From: DATAXI01 sp963756185
GTDB taxonomy: Bacteria > Verrucomicrobiota > Verrucomicrobiia > Chthoniobacterales > Chthoniobacteraceae
Assembly (NCBI GenBank): GCA_963756185.1
Contig: CAVWMS010000002.1
Location: 682,001-746,000, forward strand
Direction: 5' to 3'
Length of the DNA: 64,000 nucleotides
This document shows, piece by piece, positions 51,860 through 63,381 of the stretch (within the stretch, counting starts at the first letter, position 1; every line of letters begins with the position of its first letter). Below the pieces are notes generated by a model. That model did no database searches, was not told the DNA's origin, and saw only the letters and a program-made list of their open reading frames with translations. The position numbers and the translations under genes are program-made.

Positions 51860-52281
51860 TTTCTGGATTTTTCCTCCGTCTCGACGGTGAGGGTTTGGCG
51901 TTGGATGGATTTCCACTTCGCCTCGAGGACTTCGCGGACCTCGGAGAGCCCGGCGCCGAGCATCACCGCTTCATGGCAGAGCTGCTCGGCGGCCCTCTCG
52001 AGGCGGCGCTGGCGCTCGGATTGGGAAAAAACCTGCCGCTTCTCGGTGACGAAAACGCCCACTCCGGAGCGGCTCTCGAGCACGCCGTCGCGGATCAATT
52101 CCTGGTAGGAGCGGGCGACCGTGTTGGGATTGAGCACGAGCATCTCCGCGAGGGCGCGGACGGCGGGAAGCTGGTCGCCGACGCGCAAGTGGCCGAGGGC
52201 GAGAGCGCGATGAATCTGGAGGACGATTTGACGGAAGATGGGGACATCGCTGGCCGGTGAGATGGAGAGGGCGAGTGCCAC
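51856..52281 (-). CDS. GntR-family regulator, YtrA subfamily
   Basis: 141 residues from a GTG at 52281. VPIFRQIVLQIHRALALGHLRVGDQLPAVRALAEMLVLNPNTVARSYQELIRDGVLESRSGVGVFV is the full GntR winged helix, with the short C-terminal helical domain characteristic of YtrA (no large effector domain). YtrA proteins repress their own ABC-transporter operon and respond to cell-wall antibiotics in Bacillus. The perfect operator-like palindrome 2 bases upstream of the start supports autoregulation. Confidence 0.9.
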   Translation of the reverse strand: MALALSISPASDVPIFRQIVLQIHRALALGHLRVGDQLPAVRALAEMLVLNPNTVARSYQELIRDGVLESRSGVGVFVTEKRQVFSQSERQRRLERAAEQLCHEAVMLGAGLSEVREVLEAKWKSIQRQTLTVETEEKSRK

Positions 52282-52283
52282 GT

Positions 52284-52316
52284 GTGTACTAATACGCTAG
52301 TACACTCTGGATGCAA
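52284..52316 (-). promoter_or_regulatory. YtrA operator and overlapping leaderless promoter
   Basis: A perfect palindrome GTGTACTA-N6-TAGTACAC spans 52284-52305. On the minus strand TTGCAT (52316-52311) and TATTAG (52294-52289) are spaced by 16 bases, forming a sigma-70-like promoter wrapped by the palindrome. The expected start site, 7-8 bases beyond the -10, coincides with the GTG start codon at 52281, so the mRNA would be leaderless. Repressor bound here would block RNA polymerase. Confidence 0.75.
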
Positions 52317-52336
52317 GCGCATTTTCCGGGGAAGCG

Positions 52337-53320
52337 TCAGCGGACTTCGAACGCGCCCTCGCCGTCGAGCATTTTGGCGAAACCGCCCTTGTAGAGCCAG
52401 TCGCGCGCGGCCTGGTCGTGGCGCAGCATGGCGTCCCAAAAGGCGGTCGAGGCGGCCAGGACGTATTTTTGGAAATGCTCGTCGCGGTTGGCCAAGACGC
52501 CCAGGGCGTGGCCGGAGAAGGTCATGTGGTCGGCGCCTTTCAGGATGAGCAGACAGGTGCCGGGAACGGTGGATTGATCGAAGGGGATGCGGCGCTCGGA
52601 GGCCGTGGTTTCGCCGATGGGGCTGTTATCGAGCGTGCCGGTCATGTGGAAGACAGGGACGGCGATGGCGTTGAACTGGCCCTGGGCGTGCGCCGCGCCG
52701 CCGGGCACGGGCGGGCTCATGGCGATGCCACACTTGATGCGGGGATCGGTGAACGAAACGCCGGCGGGATTCTTTTCGCCGAGGACCGCGAGCGTGGTCC
52801 AGGCGCCGAAGGAATGTCCGGCCATGCCGATTTCATTTTTGTCGACGAGACCCTCGAGCGGCGAGCCGGCCTTGTGATTGAGGGCGAGCATCTGGTCGAT
52901 GGCGAAGGGGACATCTTCGGCGCGGTCCACGGAATTCTTCGGATCGGCAACCGATTCCTCGAGCGCAGAGTAGGCGTGGAGACCCTGGCCGCGCCAGACG
53001 GCGTCGTCGCTGCCGAGGTGCTGGAGGTGGACGCAGATGTAGCCGCAACCGGCCCAATGCTCGCCGAGATAGCTGTAACCTTCGCGGCTGCCGCCCAGGC
53101 CGTGGGAGAAAATGATGAGCGGGCAGGGGGATTTCGCATCGGCTGGGTAGTAAATCTTTACCGGCACATCGCGGTTTCGCGTGGTGTCGTGCCAGGTCAG
53201 CAGAAGGGAGGCGACTTCATGAAGCGGGCGGTCGGGCGACCAGGCCGGCGAAGATTGGGCGCGGCAAAGGAGGGGGAAGAGCGCGGCGACGAGGGCCAGA
53301 GTAAATCGGGTGCTTCTCAT
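52337..53320 (-). CDS. secreted alpha/beta hydrolase (PAF-acetylhydrolase/dienelactone type)
   Basis: 327 residues from ATG 53320; an in-frame TTG adds 3. Signal peptide TLALVAALFPLLCRAQ. VPVKIYYPADAKSPCPLIIFSHGLGGSREGYSYLGEHWAGCGYICVHLQH is the oxyanion region; the nucleophile elbow is GMAGHSFGAWTTLAV (Ser in GHSFG); the Asp and His appear in HMTGTLDNSPIG and KGADHMTFSGH. Active hydrolase expected; substrate unknown. Confidence 0.83.
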   Translation of the reverse strand: MRSTRFTLALVAALFPLLCRAQSSPAWSPDRPLHEVASLLLTWHDTTRNRDVPVKIYYPADAKSPCPLIIFSHGLGGSREGYSYLGEHWAGCGYICVHLQHLGSDDAVWRGQGLHAYSALEESVADPKNSVDRAEDVPFAIDQMLALNHKAGSPLEGLVDKNEIGMAGHSFGAWTTLAVLGEKNPAGVSFTDPRIKCGIAMSPPVPGGAAHAQGQFNAIAVPVFHMTGTLDNSPIGETTASERRIPFDQSTVPGTCLLILKGADHMTFSGHALGVLANRDEHFQKYVLAASTAFWDAMLRHDQAARDWLYKGGFAKMLDGEGAFEVR

Positions 53321-53384
53321 GAAAACCAAGGCGGAAGATTTATCCGCAGATTACACAGATTCACACAGATTAATCGAATCCCCC

Positions 53385-56594
<3,210 letters not shown>

Positions 56595-56695
56595 CGGGAA
56601 AAGTGTCGAGGCTTGTAGCAGGGGGTAGGGAACGTACGCAAATTTTGTTTGCTAGGAAGTGAAATTGGGCCGTTATTAAGGGGCTGTAGAACCCT

Positions 56696-56962
56696 ATGAT
56701 CGAACTCGAAATATACGCGCCCGGGGTACGGAATCTGGAAAGGGTCCTCGAGTTGGATCACGAACTCGAAGCCCTCCCGGGTCTCCGGTACAAAGTCGAC
56801 CCGAACCACGACATCGTGTACTTGGAATTCGAAGAACCGACCTTCACGATCCACGAAATCCGGGGCATTTTCCGGAAACTCGGCCTCGAAGCGCGGGTCG
56901 TCGGCTCGATCCCGCCGGAATTGAACCCGAAGAACAAGACCCAGCAACTGGGCACGGTGTAA
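56696..56962 (+). CDS. hypothetical small protein, HMA-like fold possible
   Basis: 88 residues. IELEIYAPGVRNLERVLELDHELEALPGLRYKVDPNHDIVYLEFEEPTFTIHEIRGIFRKLGLEARVVG alternates strands and helices in a ferredoxin-like beta-alpha-beta order similar to heavy-metal-associated domains, but the metal-binding CxxC is missing. Divergent from carB. Function unknown. Confidence 0.6.
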   Translation: MIELEIYAPGVRNLERVLELDHELEALPGLRYKVDPNHDIVYLEFEEPTFTIHEIRGIFRKLGLEARVVGSIPPELNPKNKTQQLGTV

Positions 56963-57070
56963 CCCCGACTGCCGGGCCGGGCGGATTTTGAGCCAAATCC
57001 CGGGAAGAGTGGGCAGGGGAAGCCGCAGTGCTTGCGCCTCGTGGGTGGGGCCGCTTAATTACCCGTCGCG

Positions 57071-57862
57071 ATGACCCGCTTTCTAAGCCTCACCGGCCGG
57101 CACGTTCTGAATTTCTGCGCCTACCTGGGGCAATTGTTGCTTTTGGCGGTGGACAGCTTTCGGTCGATTTTCACGGCCCCGATCCGCTGGAGGCTCTTCA
57201 TGGATCAATTGCTCGAGGTGGGCTACCGGTCGCAACTGGTGGTGCTGGTGACCGGCGGGTTCACGGGGGCGGTGTTCGCGGCGCAGACCTATTTTCAATT
57301 TCACCGGCTGCAAATGGATTCGGCGGTCGGGGCCGTGGTCTCGGTGTCGATGTTCCGGGAGCTGGGACCGGTGCTGACGGGGTTGATGATGGCGGGCCGG
57401 GTCGGGGCGGCGATGTCGGCGGAGATCGGGACCATGAAGGTGACCGAGCAGATCGACGCGCTGCGGGCGCTGGGCGTCTACCCGGTGGATTACCTGGTGG
57501 TACCGCGGGTGCTGGCCATGTTGATCTCGATGCCGCTGCTGGTGGTCGAGTGCGTGGGCATGGGGGTCGTGATGGGGTATGTCGTGGCGGTGATGGTGCT
57601 GGACGTGCAAGGGGCGTACTTTATGGAAAACATGCTCGAGTTCACCGGCTCGCGGGACATCAAGATGACGCTGACCAAGGGCGTCGTCTTTTCGCTCATC
57701 ATCGTTTTCGTCTCGTGCCACCAGGGTTTGAACGCCAAGGAGGGCGCGGTCGGCGTGGGCCGTGCGCCGACCGAGGCGGTCGTGATCGGGTCGCTCTCGA
57801 TCCTGGTCATCAACTTTTTCCTCTCGCTGATCCTCAACGCGATTTTTCCGGCCGGCGTATGA
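57071..57862 (+). CDS. mlaE: MlaE-family phospholipid ABC transporter permease
   Basis: 263 residues. The MlaE (YrbE) permease core is evident: LVVLVTGGFTGAVFAAQTYFQFHRL, FRELGPVLTGLMMAGRVGAAMSAEIGTMKVTEQIDALRALGVYPVDYLVVPRVLA, and helices through FFLSLILNAIFPAG. It moves phospholipids between the outer and inner membranes as part of MlaFEDB. Its TGA overlaps the mlaF ATG by 4 bases, so translation is coupled. Confidence 0.93.
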   Translation: MTRFLSLTGRHVLNFCAYLGQLLLLAVDSFRSIFTAPIRWRLFMDQLLEVGYRSQLVVLVTGGFTGAVFAAQTYFQFHRLQMDSAVGAVVSVSMFRELGPVLTGLMMAGRVGAAMSAEIGTMKVTEQIDALRALGVYPVDYLVVPRVLAMLISMPLLVVECVGMGVVMGYVVAVMVLDVQGAYFMENMLEFTGSRDIKMTLTKGVVFSLIIVFVSCHQGLNAKEGAVGVGRAPTEAVVIGSLSILVINFFLSLILNAIFPAGV

Positions 57863-58662
57863 TTACGGGCGCAGAACAGAAGATCTTGACGCCGTCACGG
57901 GTGGAAACGGCGCCGCTGATCTCGATCCGCGACCTCTGGAAGCAGTTGGGGCAGCAGGAGGTGCTGAAGGGATTCACGCTCGACGTGCCGATCGGGCAGA
58001 CGCTGGTGATCGTGGGCCGCAGCGGCGGCGGCAAGAGCGTGCTGCTCAAGCACATCATCGGGCTGATGAAACCGGACAAGGGGGACGTGCTGGTGGACGG
58101 CGAGAGCATTATCGCGCTGAGCGAGCGGCAGCTCTCGCGGGTACGCAAGAAGATTGCCGTGCTCTTCCAGAGCGCCGCGCTCTTCGACTCGATGACGGTC
58201 GAGGAGAACATCGCCTTTCCGCTGCGTGAGACGGGATTGAAGGATCCGGGGCGCATCGACGCGAAGGTGGCGCACGCGCTCGAGATGGTCGACCTTGCGG
58301 GAGAGCAAAAGAAGATGCCCGAGAAATTGAGCGGCGGAATGCGCAAGCGCGTGGGCCTGGCGCGAGCCATCGTCACCGAGCCGCGCTGCATCCTTTACGA
58401 CGAACCGACGACCGGGCTGGACCCGATCGTGGCGGACTCGATCAACCGGCTGATTCGCCGCTTGCAAAAGCGGCTGGGGATAACTTCCATCGTGGTCACG
58501 CATGACATGAAAAGCGCCTTCCACGTTGCGGACCAGGTGGCCTACCTGTACGATGGCAGGGTCTATTTCAAAGGGACGACCGAGGAATTGCGTGCATCGA
58601 CCGACCCGCTGATCCACGATTTTATCGAAGGCCGCTCACGCGAACTAAGCAACGACGACTAA
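57859..58662 (+). CDS. mlaF: MlaF-family phospholipid ABC transporter ATPase
   Basis: 267 residues from ATG 57859. Walker A VGRSGGGKSVLLKHI, Q-loop VLFQSAALFDSMTVEENIAFPL, signature LSGGMRKRVGLARAI, Walker B CILYDEPTTGLDPIVADSI, H-loop SIVVTHDMKSAFHVAD. The FQSAALFDSMTV segment is typical of MlaF/Mkl ATPases. The last base of its TAA is the A of the mlaD ATG. Confidence 0.94.
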   Translation: MITGAEQKILTPSRVETAPLISIRDLWKQLGQQEVLKGFTLDVPIGQTLVIVGRSGGGKSVLLKHIIGLMKPDKGDVLVDGESIIALSERQLSRVRKKIAVLFQSAALFDSMTVEENIAFPLRETGLKDPGRIDAKVAHALEMVDLAGEQKKMPEKLSGGMRKRVGLARAIVTEPRCILYDEPTTGLDPIVADSINRLIRRLQKRLGITSIVVTHDMKSAFHVADQVAYLYDGRVYFKGTTEELRASTDPLIHDFIEGRSRELSNDD

Positions 58663-59637
58663 TGGCTGCGCAGACCAATCCCAATCGCGAGCAGGCGCTC
58701 GAGCTCAAGGCCGGGGTATTCGTGCTGCTCGGGCTGGTGTTCATTGCGGTCATGGCGTTCAAGTTCGGGCGCCTGGGGCAGGGGCTTTTCCAGCAGTATT
58801 ACCCGTTGATGGTCACCTTCCCGAGCGCGGACGGGCTCATCAAGAACTCGGATGTGCAACTGGCCGGCGCGCGCGTCGGCTACGTGGCGGACAAGCCGCT
58901 GATCTCGCCGGGTGGCGCCGGGGTGACATTGGAATTGAAGGTCATGTCGAGCGTCAAAATCCCGCGCGAGACGACCTTCGAGGTCGAGAGTTCGGGACTG
59001 CTGGGCGACAGGTTCGTCGACATCAAGCCGAATGCGCAATTCGACGCGCAGACCTTCAATGCGTCGGACCCGAAACAGGTGATCCAGCCGGGCGAGACCG
59101 TGGCCGGCACGCCCGCCGCCGGCCTGCTGGGCGGACTTCGAGAGCAAGGCGGACTCGGTATTTGACGAGTTGAAGGTCGAGATCAAGAAGCTGAGCGAGG
59201 TGACGGACAAGATCAACGAGGGCATCCTCAGCGACCAGAACCAGCGGAACATCACCGACGCGTTTGCCAACATCAAGGGGACGAGCGAGCACTTCAACTC
59301 GGCATCGAAGGACCTGGACACCGTGGTGCTCGACGCGAAGCAGACCATCGACTCGGCGAAGGTGACGCTGGGCACGGTCAATTCCGCGGCCGGCGACGTG
59401 CGCTCGACGCTGGCGGACGCGCAGAAGGTGCTCGAGAGCGGCCAGGGCGTGCTTAACAAGGCGCAGACGGGCGACGGGGTGGTCGCCACGCTGCTGAACG
59501 ACCGGTCCATTGCCGATAACCTGAGGGCGCTGGTGGCAAACCTGCGCGCGCACGGCATCCTCTTTTACAAGAACCGGGCGGATGGGGCGGCGGCGGCTTC
59601 GCCGGCTCCGGCGAGCAAGCCCGAGCGGCAGTTCTGA
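58662..59637 (+). CDS. mlaD: MlaD-family substrate-binding MCE protein, one frameshift
   Basis: ATG 58662 is shared with the mlaF stop. One membrane anchor (FVLLGLVFIAVMAFKFGRL) and an MCE domain: YYPLMVTFPSADGLIKNSDVQLAGARVGYVADKPL, FEVESSGLLGDRFVDIKPN, IQPGETVAGTPAAGLLG. Near 59130 the frame moves to DFESKADSVFDELKVEIKKLSEVTDKI and a helical tail (residues about 165-325). MCE proteins form hexameric rings that ferry lipids across the periplasm. Total about 325 residues. Confidence 0.88.
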
Positions 59638-59641
59638 GAAC

Positions 59642-60732
59642 GTGACTCCCCTTCGCACCATCAATCTCCTGCGGACGCTGTTCGTGATGTTCGCCTGCTT
59701 CGTGGGCGTATCGATGGCGGCGGAATTTCGTCTATTCCCAATGGGCCGGCGCCGGCGCCGGGATGATTTTCGGCCTCCTGGTGGTGCTCGCGGACCGGCT
59801 GTTGAAAGGAGTCACGCTGCGGACATTTTCAGCGGCGACCTTCGGCTTGCTGCTGGGATTGTTTTTCTCCTGGCTGCTGCTGGCCAGCGACATCCTGCGC
59901 TACGCGAGCGATGACGTGCAATGGCTGGCGGGCCTGGCGGTTTACACCACCTTTGGCTACCTGGGGATGATGCTGGCCGTTCGCAGCGGGAAGGATGAGT
60001 TTTCGCTCATCATCCCGTACGTCCGCTTCCGCCAGAGCGCGGTGCAGGACCTGCCGCTGATCGTCGACAGCAATATCCTCATCGACGGACGGCTCGAAGC
60101 GGCTTCGGAAGACCGGTTTCATCGGCACGGCGCTGGTCATTCCCGCGTTTCGTGCTGGATGAGTTGCAGATGCTGGCGGATTCGGGTGACTCCCTGCGGC
60201 GCGAGCGGGGCCGGCGGGCACTGAACCTGCTGGCGGACATGCGCCAGCGCGACCCGGCGAAGCATCACGGTGCACGAGAGCACGATGGATCCGGATATCA
60301 AAGTGGACGCGAAGCTGGTGCAACTGGCCCAATTGCTCGGGGCGCGGCTGCTGACCAACGACTCGAACCTTTGCAAAATCGCCCGGTTGCAAAACGTGAC
60401 GGCGCTGAACCTCAACGAGCTGGCCGAGGCGTTGCGCCCGCAGTTGTCATCGGGCGACGAGCTGGAGTTGACGCTGGTGAAGGAGGGAAAGGAGCCGCAC
60501 CAGGCGGGTAGGATATTTGCCCGATGGGACAATGGTCGTCGTCAATCAGGCGCGGGCCCAGGTGGGCAAGACGGTCACCGTCAACGTCTCGAGCGTAGTG
60601 CACACGGCGGCTGGGCGGCTGTTCTTCGCGCGAACTGAAGAAGCCGTAAGCGGGGTGCGGGACACAGGGGTTTGGGGGGACCTGCCGCGAAAAAAGGGAC
60701 TGACCGCAAGCGCCGGATCCTGGGGAGGGTGA
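59642..60732 (+). CDS. YacL-like membrane protein with PIN and TRAM domains, several frameshifts
   Basis: GTG 59642 follows mlaD by 4 bases. Text in successive frames: INLLRTLFVMFACFVGVSMAAEFRLFP; MIFGLLVVLADRLLKGVTLRTFSAATFGLLLGLFFSWLLLA and YLGMMLAVRSGKDEFSLIIPYVRF; PLIVDSNILIDGR (PIN Asp); SRVSCWMSCR region then LADSGDSLRRERGRRALNLLADM; VDAKLVQLAQLLGARLLTNDSNLCKIA; and a TRAM-like end DGTMVVVNQARAQVGKTVTVNVSSVVHTAAGRLFFAR. At least four indels. B. subtilis YacL has this PIN-TRAM architecture. Putative RNase; partner unknown. Confidence 0.75.
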
Positions 60733-60767
60733 TCCTGGGCCGCGGCCCGCCGGTTTTGATGAGAGGA

Positions 60768-60983
60768 TTATTCGGCTTGCTGCGGAAGCGTGCGCTCAAG
60801 TTCTACAAGGCGCGCAAACGCCGCGGCAAAATCCCGAAAGGCCGTGGCTGGAAGCATGATCGTGTCACGCCGCCCTCCGACATCCTCGGTGATCTTCAGA
60901 AACCGTCCACGCTGGTTCTCCTTGAGATCGAGGAAGAATATCTTCCGGTCGATCACAACTTTCTCCGACGCAAGCGGATCCAT
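60768..60983 (-). CDS. PUR-alpha-like nucleic-acid-binding protein
   Basis: 71 residues. ATG 60983 is preceded by a well-placed AGGAGAG, preferred over ATG 61016. EKVVIDRKIFFLDLKENQRGRFLKITEDVGGRRDTIMLPATAFRDFAAAFARLVELE matches the bacterial PUR-alpha/DUF3276 family (one PUR repeat), as in BpuR of spirochetes and Bacteroidetes homologs that bind single-stranded nucleic acids. Function in this lineage is unknown. It is convergent with the YacL-like gene. Confidence 0.85.
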   Translation of the reverse strand: MDPLASEKVVIDRKIFFLDLKENQRGRFLKITEDVGGRRDTIMLPATAFRDFAAAFARLVELERTLPQQAE

Positions 60984-61205
60984 GCCCGTTCTCTCTCCTG
61001 GATTCGAATTGATCATAAACTACGTCTTTCAACTACTCTGCCATCAGGGTTTTGTCTGATACCACCTTCAATAGAGCCCTTGTCCGGCCCGATTCAAGGT
61101 TAAATCTTTGTAAAAAATTTTAAACCGTTCAGACCCATGCAACGCATCGTTTGCGGAGATGCAACCGGTTTTAAATAATTTTTCGAACTCGATAAATCAG
61201 CCTGC

Positions 61206-62189
61206 TTAGCACAACCCCGTGACCCGCCGGACGTTGCGCACGGTTTCGCCGGCCAGGGCGTTGGCCCGCCCGGCCCCCTCGGCCAGCACGCGGTCGACAT
61301 AGCCGGGATCGGCCTCGAGTTCGGCGCGGCGGCGGCGCATCGGCTCGAAATAACTCCAGATCGCATCGAACAATTGCTTCTTGAAGTCTCCATAGCCGGC
61401 GCCCCCGGCCCGGAAGCGTTGCTCCATTTCGCGCACGTCGCTCTCCGGGGCGAAGAGCCGGTAGAGATCGACGATGGTCGAGTTCGAGGGATCCTTCGGA
61501 GCTTCGACTGGGGTCGAATCGGTGACGATGCCCATGATTTTTTTGCGAAGGGCCTTCTCCGGCGCAAACAGCTCGATGGTATTGTCGTAACTCTTGCTCA
61601 TCTTCTGGCCATCGAGGCCGCGGACCGTCTCGACGCCCGGGATGATGCTCGGCTCGGGGATGGTGAAGGTCTCGCCGAAGGTGCGGTTGAACTTGATGGC
61701 GAGGTCGCGGGTCATCTCGACGTGCTGTTTCTGGTCGCGGCCCACGGGGACGATGTTGCTCTGGTAAATGAGGATATCGATGGCCATGAGCACCGGGTAG
61801 GCGAAGAGGCCAAGGTTGACCGAGGTGACGCCGCCGCGTTCGAGCGCGGCCTTGTAGGCATGGGCGTTCTCGAGCATCGGCATCGGCGTGAGCGTGCCGA
61901 GGATCCAGGTGAGCTGGCCGATGCCGTGGATGTCCGACTGGCGGAAAAGCGTGGCCTTTTGCGGGTCCAGTCCGCAGGCCAGGAAATCGAGCGCGACGCC
62001 GCGGGAGTACTCGCGCATCAGGGCGGCGTCGTGGAGGGTGGTCAGGGCGTGGTAATCGGCGATGAAGTAAAAGGCCTCGCCGCGGTCCTGCCAGTCGATG
62101 GCCGGGCGCATCATGCCGAAATAATTGCCGATGTGAGGGACGCCGGTGGGTTTGATGCCGGAAAGGATGCGGGGCATGGGGCGCATCAT
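61206..62189 (-). CDS. trpS: tryptophan--tRNA ligase
   Basis: 327 residues. PRILSGIKPTGVPHIGNYFGM gives the HIGN signature; ADYHALTTLHDAALM, LTWILGTLTPMPMLENAHAYKAA, PVGRDQKQHVEMTRDLA, LDGQKMSKSYDNTI (KMSKS). Charges tRNA-Trp. The start is ATG 62189 or 62177. Its first codons overlap the nucleosidase stop by 4 bases. An AT-rich stretch at 61095-61170, just downstream, forms an imperfect inverted repeat. Confidence 0.97.
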   Translation of the reverse strand: MMRPMPRILSGIKPTGVPHIGNYFGMMRPAIDWQDRGEAFYFIADYHALTTLHDAALMREYSRGVALDFLACGLDPQKATLFRQSDIHGIGQLTWILGTLTPMPMLENAHAYKAALERGGVTSVNLGLFAYPVLMAIDILIYQSNIVPVGRDQKQHVEMTRDLAIKFNRTFGETFTIPEPSIIPGVETVRGLDGQKMSKSYDNTIELFAPEKALRKKIMGIVTDSTPVEAPKDPSNSTIVDLYRLFAPESDVREMEQRFRAGGAGYGDFKKQLFDAIWSYFEPMRRRRAELEADPGYVDRVLAEGAGRANALAGETVRNVRRVTGLC

Positions 62190-62881
62190 TCCGGGAGGGC
62201 ATCGAGGGCGGCGAGCAAAAATTCCGTCAGGCAGGTGCGGGCGTGGCCGATGCCGCGAACAAATCGCGCGAACGGCGCGATGCGGCCCGGGTGGGCGGCG
62301 AGATGGAGCACCAGCCGCACGGGCCGGGGCCGCTGGTTGACGGCATCGAACCAGATCGCGGAGCCGACGGGCAGGTCCTGATCGGCGGTGTCGCTGATGG
62401 CGCGCACGGCGAGCAGCGGAATGCCGCGCGCGGCGCAGAGGCGATGGACGGCGGCGGTCTCCATATCGACCACGATAGCCCCGGTGTGGCGGGCCAGGTC
62501 CTTCTTTTGCGCGGCGCTGGCGATGACATCCCTGGTGGTAATCAGCCCGCCGGCGCGCGCGGGCAGCCTGGCAATGGCGGCCAGCAGCGCGGGATCGGAG
62601 AAATTCTGCGCCGCCACCACGTCGCCGATTCGCAATTCATCCGAGAGGCCGCCGCCGAAACCGGAGGCGATCCAGCGCGACGGGGAATTGCCGTCGAGGA
62701 AACTGCCCAGCCGGGCCGTGGCGCAAGTCATGCCGACGCCGGAATGAACCACCGTCACTTCGCGCCCGCCCACGGTGCCGGCGATGACGGGAAGCGCCGG
62801 CGGGCCCGAGCGTTTCGCCCCCGAGAGCAGCCGGACGAAATCCTTGCTTTCCTCAGGCAGCGCAAAGCTGAGTGCGATCAC
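62186..62881 (-). CDS. nucleoside phosphorylase-like hydrolase (MTA/SAH nucleosidase family)
   Basis: 231 residues. GREVTVVHSGVGMTCATARL, WIASGFGGGLSDELRIGDVVAAQNFSD, AIVVDMETAAVHRLCAARGIPLLAVRAISDTADQDLP follow the phosphorylase-1 fold, with VDMETAA carrying the ribose-binding Met-Glu and SDTAD the catalytic Asp. It is related to MTA/SAH nucleosidases and to HpnG-like phosphorylases of hopanoid clusters. Exact substrate unclear. Coupled by 4-base overlaps to both neighbours. Confidence 0.8.
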   Translation of the reverse strand: MIALSFALPEESKDFVRLLSGAKRSGPPALPVIAGTVGGREVTVVHSGVGMTCATARLGSFLDGNSPSRWIASGFGGGLSDELRIGDVVAAQNFSDPALLAAIARLPARAGGLITTRDVIASAAQKKDLARHTGAIVVDMETAAVHRLCAARGIPLLAVRAISDTADQDLPVGSAIWFDAVNQRPRPVRLVLHLAAHPGRIAPFARFVRGIGHARTCLTEFLLAALDALPE

Positions 62882-63306
62882 GGGGAGGGGGAAGCGGAGG
62901 CGTTTTCGATGAGGATTTCGATCAGATTGGGCTGGGTGGAAGGCTTGTTCATGGTGACCTTCACATTGTGGAGGGCGGCCTTGAAGGCGTCGGCATTGTT
63001 GTCCGGGATGGTCGCCAGGATGGAAACGCGGCCCTGTGCATCCACCGAGCGCAGCCCGGCGCCGCCGGCGTCCGACGCGGCCTTGAGGACCATGGCGGCT
63101 TCGGCGTCGGTATCCGCGGGCTTTACGGTGAGCACCACCTGCTCGTTGGCCAGCGAGGGGACAACCAGCGTCTTCTCGGCCGTCTTTTGAAGGGCCTGGG
63201 TCAGGCCGTCAATCGAGGGGGGCGGGGGTTGCGATTTATGGCAGCCCGACAGGCAGCCGGCCAGGGCGGCGGCGAGCGGGAGGACCAGGGGCCGCAAAAT
63301 GCGCAT
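62878..63306 (-). CDS. hypothetical lipoprotein
   Basis: 142 residues from ATG 63306. The signal LVLPLAAALAGCLSGC has two possible lipobox Cys (18 and 22). The mature region is rich in small residues: SIDGLTQALQKTAEKTLVVPSLANEQVVLTVKPADTDAEAAMVLKAASDAGG. No enzymatic motif. First gene of the unit with the nucleosidase and trpS. Confidence 0.65.
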   Translation of the reverse strand: MRILRPLVLPLAAALAGCLSGCHKSQPPPPSIDGLTQALQKTAEKTLVVPSLANEQVVLTVKPADTDAEAAMVLKAASDAGGAGLRSVDAQGRVSILATIPDNNADAFKAALHNVKVTMNKPSTQPNLIEILIENASASPSP

Positions 63307-63381
63307 CACATTTATTAGGAGACCGTAAATTGCAGTGGCAAGCAATCTTCGGCTTCTGTAACTTCACGCTCCCCCCTCCTC

